Assembly (NCBI RefSeq): GCF_002127325.2 | Contig: NC_035437.2 | Coordinates: 155,541,897-155,605,896 of the forward strand | Length of the DNA stretch: 64,000 nt | DNA from: Helianthus annuus | Taxonomy: Eukaryota; Streptophyta; Magnoliopsida; Asterales; Asteraceae | Direction: 5' to 3' | Shown here: positions 21,494 through 33,726 of the stretch, one piece after another | How the letters are laid out: each line of letters begins with the position of its first letter | How positions within the stretch are numbered: the first letter of the stretch is position 1 | Position numbers and translations under genes: made by a program | The notes under the pieces: model-generated | Seen by the model: the letters and a program-made list of their open reading frames with translations, nothing else | Databases searched by the model: none | What the model was told of the DNA's origin: nothing

Positions 21494-23481
21494 CACAAGT
21501 GGTGGGGAACGCCAACTGAGAAGATGATTGAAGAAGAAAAGGAGAAAGAGAGAAAGAAGAAAGAAGAGAAAGAGATGAAAGAAAAAGAAGAGATTGAGAA
21601 TGTAAAGAAGGTTGATACGGGCTTGATGGATACGGCGCAGGAGTTGACGGAAGAGAACCTGGGAAAGATGGCTGACAAGGTGCTGGCTGCGAAAGCACTT
21701 GAGGTAGACCCTAATTCTGTTACTGAGTCAAAAGGGCAGGTCAGTCAAATTGCGTCAACAAATGCGTCAGGTAACAAGGTCGACGGAAATGTTGACTGCA
21801 AAAATTGCACCAAACAATGCAATTTTTGTAGCACTGTCACGTACCTTAACAATGAGAAAATCAAGAATCTGACAACAAAAGTTAAAAGTGTTGAGGATCA
21901 GATTCTCGGTCGTGACAAAACTGTAAAAGCTTCAACTGAACGGATCAAAGAATTAACGGCTCAAATCGAACATGATAAAACTGAACGTGAGAAAATAAAA
22001 TGTGAAAATGAAAAGTTAATTCTTGAAAACCGTCAAATTTCTGAAAAGTTTGAAAAATTGAAAAGCATTGTCAAAGATAGTGATGATCGAAATGGCAAAA
22101 CGTTTAAAGAAAACGAACATCTAAGAGCTGTGGTGAGAATAAAAGAAGAATCAATTAACAATCAACTGGATGAAATTGCTAAATTGAAACTTAAAGTTCA
22201 AGAAACTGAAATTGAAAATGAAAGAATTCAGTTGAAGTTAAACAGCTATAGCTCAGCAAGCTTTGTTTTGCAGCATATTGTTCCCAAACCTATAGGGAAA
22301 AATAAAGCTGGCGAGGATGTGTTTTCTGATGGAACGGGTGTAGGGTTTCACAAAGTTCCACCGCCAATCTTAGACAACTACACGAAAAAGCAGTCTAGTT
22401 TGGTGGAAATTGAGGAAGAAAGTGATGTTAAACTTCCTGAGAACATTGATGTCACGTTCACGTCTTCCAATGACGAGGGTGTCCAAAATGATGTGGTGAA
22501 AAGTGTGGTAGACAAAGTGCTTAAACCGGACTGTGACACTTCTGAGGAGGATGGGTGTTTCTTGGATAAATACATTCCGAAACAAAAGTCCAAGAACAAC
22601 TTAGATGAAGAATCAAACCTCGTCATGTACAAGATGATGGGTTCGGATAAGTTGTTTTCGGATTCAGAGTTTCCGATTGAGAATGTTAACATGAACAAAT
22701 TGACAAATGTTTTCAAACTTGTTGAAGTCGAGTTGTCAGCAGTGAATAATCTGAGTCGTAAGAAAGATAGGGTTTATAACAAGAAATCGGTTAATCCACC
22801 GCGTTTTTACAATAACAACAGAAACAACTGGTCAGGTGGTTATCAGGGGGTAAACCGTATCAGAAAAAGAATGTTTCAAACAAGAGGTTTGTCGAAAAGA
22901 AAAAGTTTGTAAACAGTTCAAGTTCACTTGCTGATGAAGAAAAAGAAATTTTTTCAAAATCAAACAAAGAATTTTTTGAGAAGAGAGCTTCGCAGGCTCA
23001 GTCTGAAGGCACGAGTCGGGTAGCTGATACTCGTACTTGTTTTAGATGTGAACAGGTTGGTCATATTGCACGAAAGTGTACATATGTGAAGCCTAAGACT
23101 GAAGCTGTGAAGGATCAACAAAAGAAGGTTGATGTGAAGGGTAAAGCACCGATGTATGTTGAGAAGAAAGTTGTTGAGAAGAAAAACGTTAAAATCGACA
23201 ACGTAAAAGTAAAAACTGAACCCTTAAAGAAGTTGGTAACTCAAAAAGATAAATTTTACAAAAGGGTTGCAGTAACTCAACAGGTGTGGAAACCAAAAGT
23301 TGAATCAAAAGTTGAGAAGAAAGTTTCAACTTCTGAGGTGAAAAAGGCTGAAGAATCAATTACGGTTGATTATGATGCAAATTTTCCACCTCTCAAGGCT
23401 GAAAATTTCAAAATTCAAATAGCGAGAGTCAAGGTTACACCTAAGGCTGATGAAGCCTGGGTGGACACCATGTTTGATTAA
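21494..23481 (+). pseudogene. copia-2 gag, coiled-coil region and second CCHC knuckle, frameshifted
   Basis: From 21494 the frame encodes a Lys/Glu-rich stretch, a CKNCTKQCNFC cysteine cluster (21797-21829) and about 130 residues of heptad-like coiled coil. At a run of five G (22846-22850) the frame shifts and continues to TAA 23479-23481, with a second CCHC knuckle CFRCEQVGHIARKC at 23038-23079. A long gag with coiled coil and two knuckles is unlike the short gag of most copia clades and fits the SIRE/Maximus type. The 70-base gap before protease is in another frame. Confidence 0.75.
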
Positions 23482-23549
23482 ACAGTTTGAATTGCCGGAG
23501 CTTCCTGGATCGCGAAGCATGAATCGGCATCTTTGTTGAAGTTGTTTAA

Positions 23550-25234
23550 TTGATGATTTGTTATGTGCAGGATCTTCCACAACTTATATCCAGGTGGATC
23601 ATGGATAGTGGAGCATCGAGACATATGACAGGGAAGACCGCGCTGCTGTATGATGTGAATAACATTAACGGTGGTTATGTGGGTTTTGCGGGTAACCAAG
23701 GAGGAAGGATCATAGGTGAAGGAACGTTATCGAATGGCGTCATAACATTTGAGAGAGTTAACTATATCGCTGAGCTGGAGAACAACCTGCTTAGTATCTC
23801 CCAGATCTGTGACAGGATGTATACTACTCATTTCACCGACAAAGAATGTTTGATCTTGAAACCGGGATTTGTGATACCTGAAGAGTGGATCATCATGAGG
23901 GCACCAAGAGTCAATGATCTGTACGTGTTGGACATGAGCGTCGCTACTACAACCACGGGTCAGGCTCATTGTTTTGTGTCCAGAGCAACGGAAAAAGAAT
24001 CAAGGTTATTTTACCGAAAGATGGGGCATATTCACCTAAGGAAGATGAATCACTTGGTGCATAACGATTTGGTCACAGGAGTGCATGTCAAAGGTTTTCA
24101 TCTGGAAGGGGAGTGCATAAGTTGTGTCAAAGGAAAACAGAAGAAAAAGTCTCATCCTACAAAGCAAGTCAATTCAGTTTCAAGACCTTTGGAAAGACTT
24201 CACATGGATTTGTTTGGTCCAGTGAATGTCAAGAGTATAACAGGAGATTCCTACTGCTTGGTCATGACTGATGATTATTCCAGATTTTCTTGGGTTATGT
24301 TTTTGAAATCCAAAGACGAAACGTTTGACAGCCTGGTGGCGTTGTTTAAAAGAATTGAGAATCTGTACCAGAGGCCGATCTGTAGAATTCGCAGTGATAA
24401 TGGTACTGAGTTCAAAACAGTAAGATGGAAGAATTTTGTGATGAAAGAGGTATACTGCATGAGCTTAGTGCTCCGTACACTCCGCAGCAGAATGGAGTTG
24501 CAGAACGCAAAAACCGGACGCTAATCGAGACAGCCAGAACGATGCTTGCAGACTCTAAGTTACCAATTAATTTATGGGCTGAAGCTGTTTCTGCTGCATG
24601 CTATACTCTCAACAGAGTTCTTACTGTAAAGAAGTTCAACATGACGTGTTTTGAGCTACTCAATAAACGCAAGCCGAATTTGAAGTATCTAGAACCGTTT
24701 GGGTCACCCTGTACGGTGATAGAGCCTAAAGGAAAGTTTGGTCCGAAGAGCGTTGAGGGAATCTTTGTGGGTTATTCAAGTCCTTTGCGACGTATCTTCA
24801 TTCCAAGCGAGAGGCAGATTATTGAGGCAACAAATGTTGAATGTCAAGGTTACACTATGCCGCCACAGAATCCTGGTGATTCATGGCGTTATCATTATGA
24901 CAAACTTTGGGATTCGTTTGACATGAAAGAAGAATCAGAGGAAGAAGAAGATTTCTTTGATGAGCTGGATATTTTGCGAGAGTATGAGTCGCAGCTCAAG
25001 TTCCCAGCGGAGTATTCTAGAAGACCTCGGGAAACTTCAAATGATGATGAAGCAGGTCCTAGTAATGTTGGTGAACATGATGATGAAGTTGCTCCTGGTA
25101 ATCAGTCGGAGGTGAATGATGATCAAGAAGCTGAAAATATGCCAGTTTTTGACCATGGTGATTCAGACCTTGAGGGGGAGCAGATCCAGTTGTCAAGTCA
25201 AACAAACCAAGTTGGTGAACAAGATGCAGAATAG
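23550..25234 (+). pseudogene. copia-2 protease and integrase, frameshifted
   Basis: Protease site WIMDSGASRHMTG at about 23595-23634 (catalytic Asp in DSGAS). The pre-integrase/zinc-finger region follows (HIHLRKMNHL, CISCVKGKQ), then integrase catalytic positions LHMDLFGP, IRSDNGTEF and PQQNGVAERKN (the D, D and E). One missing A in the run at 24414-24417 shifts the frame between the second D and the E; the second frame opens at 24425. TAG at 25232-25234 ends it in an acidic linker. Integrase inserts the cDNA and makes the 5-bp duplication seen at the ends. Confidence 0.85.
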
Positions 25235-27067
25235 AACGTTACTAATCTGGAGGGAAATGTAGAAGTTCCAAGCGAAGTGATGCCGCGAACTCTTTCTTAT
25301 CATCCAGAGGAGTTAATCATAGGAGAATTGCAATCGGGCGTTCGCACGAGACGTCAAATTGACCAGGGCTTAATATGTTTTTATTCTACAGTAGCACCTT
25401 TACAAACTGAATTTTCATTAAGTTGTTTTATCTCGCAGGTCGAACCGAAAACTTACAAAGAGGCGCTTACTGAAGACTCTTGGGTCATAGCGATGCAAGA
25501 AGAGTTAAGTCAGTTTGAAAAATTGGGGGTGTGGAAGTTAGTTGATTTGCCAGATGGTCAAAGGAAAATCAATACAAAATGGGTTTTCAAGTGTAAGAGG
25601 GATGACAGAGGAGTGATTGTAAGGAACAAAGCTCGACTTGTTGTTCAGGGCTTTAGTCAACAGGAGGGGATTGATTTTACCGAAGTCTATGCTCATGTCG
25701 CTCGACTAGAGGCTATCAGAATTTTCCTAGCATTTGCGTCTTGGAAGAATTTCAAAATATATCAGTTAGATGTTAAATCAGCGTTTCTTTATGGGAAGGT
25801 CAAAGAGGAGGTTTATGTTGGTCAGCCGCCGGGCTTTACTGACCCAATCCACAAGAACAAAGTTTATCTGCTGGACAAAGCGTTGTATGGTCTACATCAG
25901 GCGCCGAGAGCCTGGTATGAGACTTTGTCTCAACACCTACTCGCTAACCAGTTCATTCGTGGAAAAGTGGATGCCACTCTCTTCACTAATGTCGTTGATG
26001 GTCATCTTCTGATAATACAAATTTATGTGGATGATATAATCTTTGGGTCAACGAATGAGAAATTGTGCAAAGATTTCGAACAGGTGATGAAGCAGAAATT
26101 CGAAATGTCATCAATGGGGGAGATGAAATTCTTTCTGGGTTTACAAGTTGAACAACTTCCTGAGGGAATTTTCATTCATCAAACGAAGTACGTGCATGAT
26201 ATTTTAGAGAAATTTGGAATGTCAACTTCTACTTCAGCTGCTACCCCACTTGCGACTAATCATGGGATTCACCCAGATCTCACCGGAGACAGGGCTGATG
26301 AAACGTTCTATCGTTCCATGATAGGTTCTTTGATGTATCTGACTGCTTCACGTCCTGACATCATGTACCCAACGTGCCTCGCAGCAAGATTTCAGTCTAA
26401 CCCGAGAGCATCGCACATGATTATTGTCAAGAGGATATTACGTTACCTGAAAGGTACTCCGTCATTGGGGTTATGGTACCCTAGAAAAGGCGATTTTACG
26501 TTCGAAGGGTATTCCGATTCGGATTTCGGATGGTGCAAAGTCAACGCGAAATCAACAACTGCAGGATGCCAGTTCTTTGGACCTAGATTGGTTACCTGGC
26601 AGTGTAAGAAACAAACATCTGTGGCGCTATCTACATGTGAAGCGGAGTACGTTTCTGCTAGCAGTTGCTGCTCTCAGATCCTGTGGATACAGCAACAGAT
26701 GCGCGACTACGGTTTGCAGTTTCTTAACACACCTCTGTTTGTTGATAATGAGGCCGCAATTAATATAACTAAAAATCCAGTACATCACGCTAAAACTAAA
26801 CATATCGAAATTCGTCATCACTTTATTCGCGATTGCTTCGAGAAAAAGTTGATACGAATTGAGAAAATCCACACTGACGAACAAAAAGCTGATTTGCATA
26901 CCAAAGCTTTTGATAAAAATCAGTTTCAATATTTGTTAAAACTTAATGGTATGAAATTGCTTTCGGTGTCGGATGGTATTGTGAGCGTTGATGAGAGTAC
27001 TGTTGCGGATGAAGACGAGAAACAATCTGCGATGGTTTGTCGATTTTTTACGTGTTTTGGTATTTAG
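25235..27067 (+). pseudogene. copia-2 reverse transcriptase and RNase H
   Basis: In frame with the preceding piece after the TAG. RT blocks: [43 protein letters not shown] and the active-site YVDD at 26024-26035. RNase H blocks: [35 protein letters not shown] and DNEAAINI. This part is uninterrupted for about 590 codons from 25277 to the stop at 27065-27067, and ends with a short nonconserved tail. All catalytic aspartates of RT are visible. Confidence 0.9.
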
Positions 27068-28674
27068 GGAGAGATAGATAGGTGTACATAGTTTTATTTT
27101 CAGAAAAATACAAAAACAGTAAAAAATGCAAAAATACAAAAACATGATAAAATTGAAAAAGAGCTTGTGTATATAGGGAAAATGATTGTACATCGGCTAG
27201 ACTATTACAGTATGCTAAAGATTTGGAATGACAAAATGAGTTAAACAGTCTCACTAACGATGTGTCGATAGGTTTTCGCACATTTAGTAAATTTATTCGG
27301 GATATAAACCTAAAATTTCAAACTTGTGAAATTCGTGGGGAACACTACTTGGATATATAGGTAACCCCTGAAATCTCGTTTGATAGGTCTCGTATTCTGA
27401 TATACTGGGTGTTTATACTCTATGATGTCTGGGGTATTATTCCGGGACTTCTGCTGAATGGTAGTTCTGACCTAGTCCTTGGCTAATACTTTATCCAAAA
27501 TGCTTGAAACATAGCATAAAGCCCTCAGCTGATTAGACAATAAAATTGATAATCATCTGTTGTAGCTGAAAAGATCCTCTAAAGGGGACATACTGCAAAG
27601 TCGAAACTGATATCTCTCTGCTGAACGGAAGTTCTGACCTGAGATCTCTCAGGTCTTGCATTTAACCCCTAATTTATGTACAGACATCATTGTAGTATTC
27701 TTGCCTGTAAGACTGAATATTGGGATTCTGGATACGGGAGTATATTCAAGAGGTGGGACACATGAATTGAACTAAGTTCTTAAGACACTTAAACGGTATC
27801 CTGAATAGATAGAAGTTTGTGTGAGAATTTAAGATGGATCAGTATATCGACAATCGAGGTGAATTGTTTAAGTCTGAGTATGTAATGTAGCTTAACGGTA
27901 CTTGTAATCTGTCTGAAAAGCTGATATGATTCCCTGACACGCTCGCCAAAAATAAAACTTGTAAATAGTTTATTTTTCTGCAATTTAAGTTTTCTGTTAT
28001 TACAATTTCTTAGTTTAGATCACCTTAAAATCCAAAAAGATTTTACATTTCTGTTTTATTTTAGACAAACCAGAGTAGAAAGTTGATTGTCGGATTCTAG
28101 AAAGATGAAACAGATGCAGGAGATTCTGAGCTGTAGAATGAGGAGAGCTTACATTGTTGGAAGTTTGTTTGTTTTTCAAAGTCAAAAACAAGTTCATTAA
28201 GTTGATGCTTGTTATTTTCAGAAAAAGTTGAAAATAATTTTACTAAATCAGTTTGATTCGTTAACAGATCAACCAGGGTCATTAAATTGAACTTGGTAGA
28301 ATAATCAGGTGTTCAGGGTCATTAACTTGAACTTGAAAACTTGAGTGGATTTCTTAGAGCTGATTGAATTTGTTTTTATTGTTTAGAAAAGATAGATTGT
28401 AATGTTATTGGTTGAGTAACAGGTTTGGAGACTTCATTATTCCCACGGAGGCAAACTGTCAAAGTTTGAACCAGATATCTCAAGATTCCAGCATACTGAG
28501 AGGGGGAGTCTGTGAAAGGGGGAGTCTGGATCATCTAAAGGGAAGATGAGAGTTAGAGCCAGGTGTTAATTCTGAAACTTGTGAAGAATGCTTACGAAGA
28601 GAAGACAGAGTTGGTGAAAAGATCAAGACTGAAGACTACGGATATGAAGACTAATAAAGACTACGTCAACATCC
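27068..28674 (+). other. copia-2 noncoding region between pol and 3' LTR
   Basis: About 1.6 kb, AT-rich, with no supported ORF on either strand. SIRE-type relatives may carry an env-position ORF here; I see no trace of one. Near the end there are extra purine tracts (28499-28530). Confidence 0.7.
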
Positions 28675-28685
28675 AAGGGGGAGTC
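28499..28685 (+). other. copia-2 polypurine tract and two upstream copies
   Basis: AAGGGGGAGTC directly precedes the 3' LTR (28675-28685) and is the expected plus-strand primer. The same GGGGGAGTCTG word occurs twice upstream, in AGAGGGGGAGTCTG (about 28499-28512) and AAAGGGGGAGTCTGG (about 28516-28530). Confidence 0.85.
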
Positions 28686-29111
28686 TGTTGATGCATAGGA
28701 TGTTTGTTGACTACGTCTACATGAAGTTCTAGTCAAGATCGGTCAACAGGGGGTCAAATTGTCAAGTTTATGTAATTGTCGATTTAGGTCCGCTTTTATG
28801 GTCTTTAGAATAGAGGTCCGCTTTTAGGTTCATTAGTGATCCGCTTATATGTCAAAGAGTAACAGGTCCGCTAATATGACCTGTCATATTAGCGAACCAC
28901 CATGTCTATATATACCTGTCATTTGGAGCGGATCTGTAATGCGTGTATGTGTGCTCAGGAGTCGAAACTCTGTCAAAATTACATTTGAAAGCAATAAAAG
29001 CAGTGGAATTGAAAGGACAAGCTGTTGTAACATCATATGTACTGTTTCCGCCTTTATACGTGATGATGAGCTACCTTGACTGACGTTTTAGGGTCAAACA
29101 ACGGTCCAACA
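28686..29111 (+). repeat. copia-2 3' LTR
   Basis: 426 bp, the same length as the 5' LTR, with 7 differences by eye, all transitions. It is followed by the target duplication CAAAC at 29112-29116. Confidence 0.97.
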
Positions 29112-30375
29112 CAAACGTTTTCTTTCGCAGTTTTGCATCATGCACCTTCTTGAGTTTATCTTTATAAGCCGATGCACATTCATACGCCTCATCCCGAATC
29201 TCTTCTATCTCGCTCAATTGCAACTTTCTCAACTTCCCCGCCTCGTCATAATCCGCGTTAACTGTCTTAATTGCCCAATGTGCTCGATGCGCTAACTCCA
29301 TTGGCAAGTGACAACCCTTACCATACACCATCCGGTAAGGCGTTGTGCCAATAGGAGTCTTGTAGGCCGTTCGGTATGCCCACAATGCGTCGTCTAACTT
29401 ACTCGACCAATCCTTTCTATCCGTTCGTACCGTCTTCATAAGAATTTCTTTGATTTGACGGTTGGACACTTCGACTTGTCCACTGGTTTGCGGATGGTAA
29501 GGTGTGGCAATTCGGTGATTCACGCTATACCTCTTTAATAGTTTCCCAAAGTTGAAGTTCTTGAAATGCGAACCACCATCACTTATAATGACCCGCGGGA
29601 TTCCAAAACGAGAGAAAATGTTAGATTGGACAAATTTACAAACAACCAAATGGTCGTTTGTTCGTGTTGCAATAGCTTCAATCCACTTCGAGACATAATC
29701 CACCGCTACCAAAATGTATAGGAAGCCATTCGAGTTCGGGAAGGGACCCATAAAATCTATACCCCAAACATCAAAGATCTCAACAACCAAGATTGGTTGT
29801 AAAGGCATCTCATCCCTCTTCGATATGCTTCCCATCTTTTGACAATTTATGCAATTTCTAGCGAATTCACAAGCATCCTTGAAAATTGTGGGCCAATAGA
29901 ACCCACATGAGAGCACCCGATAACCCGTCTTGTTCCTACTAAAATGCCCTCCACATGCCGATGAATGAGCATGGGTCAAAATCTCTAAAACTTCCGTTTC
30001 GGGAACACATCTTCGTATCACTTGATCGGCCCTGATTTTGAACAAGTCGGGTTCATCCCATATGTATTGCTTCACTTGACTAAGAAACTGTTGTCGTCTC
30101 TTCTTAGTCCAATGATTTGGAATTGCACCCTTAGCCAAATAGTTACCGTAATGGGCATACCAAGGTGCAACATAAGTAGAGACGGCCAACAAGTGTTCAT
30201 CGGGGAACCGTTCATTGATTTCACTTGGGTCATCAACACCTTCCAACGGGATTCGGGACAAAGGATCCGCAACAACATTTTCACATCCCTTTTTGTCCCG
30301 AATCTCAAGATCGAATTCTTGTAACAAAAGCACCCAACGAATCAACCGGGGCTTCGCATCCTTCTTTTCCATCAA
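29112..30375 (-). pseudogene. gypsy-2 RNase H end and integrase, cut by copia-2
   Basis: Minus-strand frame following the RNase H part. It contains [11 protein letters not shown] (end of RNase H), the HHCC finger ([17 protein letters not shown] then CINCQ), and integrase catalytic positions [18 protein letters not shown] and [14 protein letters not shown]. The frame is open from 30375 until copia-2 enters after KLRKKTF; the last residues of the open frame beyond 29112 are copia LTR sequence. The C-terminal end lies at 18388-18652. Confidence 0.9.
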
Positions 30376-30378
30376 ATA

Positions 30379-30756
30379 TCAGACCGCACTGTGATCCGAA
30401 TACACTATCACCTTGCTCCCCCAAATGTAAGATCTAAACTTGTCCAAGGCATACACCGCTAATAATTCTTTCTCGGTTATGGTGTAGTTGAGTTGCGCCT
30501 CGGACAAAGTTTTGCTTGCATAGTATATCACCACCGGTTTCTTATCAACCCTTTGACCCAAAACCGCTCCAATGGTCGTGTCGCTAGCATCGCACATAAT
30601 CTCGAACGGCTTTGACCAATCCGGCGGTTGCAAGATAGGAGCTTTCACCAACTGTTCCTTCCAAACATGAAACGCTTGCAAACATTCGTCAGTAAAATCA
30701 AAGGGAACATCTTATAATAACAAGTTACATAAAGGTATATAATTACACTAAAGCCT
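30379..30756 (-). pseudogene. gypsy-2 RT tail and RNase H, broken
   Basis: From 30681 down: the RNase H start (LQAFHVWKEQLVKAPIL, then MCDASDTTIGAVLGQR, the first catalytic Asp in CDAS) and the SKTLSEAQLNYTITEKELLAVY block, ending in TGA 30379-30381, in frame with the next piece. Between 30685 and 30756 a small rearrangement or shift scrambles the RT thumb. Confidence 0.85.
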
Positions 30757-33723
30757 TTAATAAACCTTCGATAAAACCCCGCATGTCCCAAAAAAGATCT
30801 CACCCCCCTTAACATTCTTTGGTGGGGGTAGAGATGAAATTACCCGAATCTTTGCTTTGTCTACCTCCATTCCCCGGTCCGAAATCACATGCCCCAACAC
30901 AATTCCCTCTTGAACCATAAAATGGCTCTTTTCCCAACTTAGTACCAAGTTTGTCTCAACACATCTCTTTAAAACTTTTTCTAATTCATTAAGACAAGAG
31001 TCAAAACTTGGGCCAAAAATGGAAAAATCGTCCATAAACACTTCAAGAGATTCCCCAACCATGTCCGAAAATATACTCATCATACATCTTTGGAATGTGG
31101 CCGGGGCGTTACATAGTCCAAATGGCATTCGCCGAAAAGAAAATGTACCATATGGATATGTAAATGTGGTTTTGTGTTGGTCGTCCGGATGAATAGCAAT
31201 TTGGTTATATCCCGAGTAACCATCCAAAAAACAATAATATTTTTGACCGGAAAGTTTTTCAATTATTTGGTCAATGAAGGGTAACGGGAAATGGTCTTTT
31301 GAGGTAGCGTCGTTTAGTTTTCTATAATCAATACACACTCGCCACCCGGTTACCGGGCGGGTGGCGATTTGCTCACCTTGTTCATCTTTTACCACTTGGA
31401 TGCCGGATTTTTTAGGCACTACCTGAGTCGGACTTACCCACGCACTATCCGAAATGGGATAAATGATCCCCGCATCTAACCACTTGATAACCTCTTTCTT
31501 TACCACCTCTCTCAAATTTGGATTCAACCTTCTTTGGGTTTCACGGGTCGGTTTTGCTCCTTCACTTGTAATAATTTTGTGCATCACAATGGATGGACTA
31601 ATACCTTTTAAATCGGCTATCGTCCACCCAATCGCCGCCTTGTGAGCCTTCAACACCCGCATCAATTCTTCCTCTTGAGCTACCTCCAAGTTGGAGGCAA
31701 TGATCACCGGTAAAGTGTCATTCTCCCCCAAAAATGCATACTTTAGGTGCTTTGGTAGCTCCTTCAACTCCACACTTGGTGGACATTCCAAAGAAGGCTT
31801 TGTTCCCGAATCAATTTCCACCGGTAATGTATCCGTTTGGTAGGTCCATGGTGGACTTCCTTCCTTCACCGTGAGAGCTTCTTGCTTTTTCTCTTCTACC
31901 TCCAACTCACATGCGTGAACCTGCAAAGACATATCACAAACACAAGAACCCAAAATTTCTTCTTCGAACTCCTTCGGGTCATAACCATCTATGAAATCTG
32001 CTAAGAAACACTCATCACCATACACATTAGTACCGTTAGTAAAAACATTTAACCTCATTTTTCTATTACCGAATGTCATGTCGACCGTACCATATCGACA
32101 ATCAATAATAGCATGAGCGGTGTTCAAAAATGGCCGACCCAAAATAACATTTTGTTGTTGAATTGGGTCCGCGGATGAGTAATCTAGCACAAGGAAATCA
32201 ACGGGATAATAAAATTCATCAACTTTAACTATCACATCCCGCACAATACCCCGGGGAAGTTTATGAGACAAGTCGGCTAATACAACCATTGTCTCAACTC
32301 GCTTCAAGGGACCAAAATCATATTGGTCGTATAATCCCCCCGGTAGGATACTTACTCCGGCTCCAAGATCCAATAACGCCCTTGTGGTTTGGAAATTTCC
32401 AACTTGAATGTTTATTAGGGGCGTTCCCGGATCTTGTAACTTAGGAGGAAGGTATCCTTTCAATACCGCACTTACCCGCTCCGTCAAGTCTACCAATTTA
32501 GGCACTTTTTGTTGCCTCTTTTGAGTACACAATTCTTTTAGAAACTTGGCATAAGCGGGTACCTGTTTGATAGCTTCAAGTAAAGGAAGATTAATTTTAA
32601 CCTGTTTGAAAACCTCCCACATTTCCTCTTTTTGAGGACCCCGTTTTGAAATAAATTTTTTTCTACCCGGATCTAATAAAGCCGAAGGGAATGGTACTTC
32701 ACTAGACCCCTCACCCTCATTTACTTTTTCTTTTTCTTTATTAACTTCGGTTTTTTCAACATTGGGTTTTTTAGAAGAAATAATAGGTGGCTCATTTTCT
32801 TCCTCACTTTCTTGACCCGTTATATCCTCAACCACCCCATCAACCAAATCCGGTGAAGGATTGGTTTTGTACTCTTTCCCACTTCTCAAAACACTTACAT
32901 GATGAATGTTAACATTATTACCTCTTGAAGTACCATGAGACGGGTTTACCTTAGTGTCACTCGGTAATTGACCTTTGCTTTTCTTCAATTCGGACACTTC
33001 GGTTGCAAGTTGACCCATTTGAGTGGTCAAAGTTTGAATCGCTTTGTCTCGGGCCTCATCTTTTTGAATGCGAGCATCATCCATTTGGTTCCTCTTTTGC
33101 ATCTCCGCTTGCATGCTCTTCAACATTTCCATCATCTCGTTTCCACCCGAAGACCCCCCTTGTTCTTGACCCATTTGATATTGTCTTTGATAGCCTTGGT
33201 TGTTCCCGCCTCGGTATCCACCTTGGTTATTGTAAGGTTGGCGTGAACCAAAGTTACCTTGGCTACCTTGAAAGTTCGGGTTAGCTTGATTTGAAGGGTT
33301 CCCATACCGAAAGTTTGGGTGGTTCCTCAACCCGGGATGGTAGGTATTAGAGTTCATGTTGTTGTAATTTCTACCACCCCCTCCTTGACCTTGACCTTGA
33401 ACCACATGGACTTCTACATATTGTCCTTCCATCATCCCTTGGCAATTCTCAGCCGCATGCCCTATTTCATTACACAAAGCACAAACATCATAAATTTGGT
33501 TAGTAGTTTGAACATTACCATCATCTATGGCGTGCACTTGAGGTCGGGCTATGGCCGGTCGCGCTCTCCTTGATGCTTGAGCTTTTCTCTTTGATGTAGT
33601 TGCCATGCTCTCCAAGAACTCCCAATCATCATTCTCATAATTTGTACCAAAAGTCCCACCGGTAATGGACATCAAATCACATGCATCTTCGGCACTCAAC
33701 CCTTCGTGAAAGGCATTCATCAA
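30757..33723 (-). pseudogene. gypsy-2 gag C-terminus, protease and reverse transcriptase
   Basis: 988-codon frame. CCHC knuckle CALCNEIGHAAENC at 33442-33483; Gly/Asn-rich linker; charged linker; protease site ALLDLGAGVSILPG (DLGAG in place of the usual D[ST]GA) and VILGRPFLNTA; RT blocks AWVSPTQVVPKK, TGWRVCIDYRKLND, FLDGYSGYNQI, RMPFGLCNAPATFQ and active site FMDDF near 31024-31038. A run of six C (plus strand 30803-30808) shifts the frame in the RT tail. It joins the gag frame upstream across a single TAG (33727-33729). Confidence 0.92.
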
Positions 33724-33726
33724 CTC

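Larger units (their letters stand above)
18653..29111 (+). mobile_element. Complete Ty1/copia element copia-2 (SIRE-like)
   Basis: Plus-strand element of 10459 bp. LTRs of 426 bp (18653-19078 and 28686-29111) are flanked by perfect target duplications CAAAC (18648-18652 and 29112-29116). Contents: PBS, repeat-rich leader, long gag, protease, integrase, RT, RNase H, 1.6 kb noncoding, polypurine tract. The two LTRs differ at 7 sites by eye, all transitions. It lies in the integrase gene of gypsy-2 in the opposite orientation. Two nonsense codons and two frameshifts break the coding region. Confidence 0.97.
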
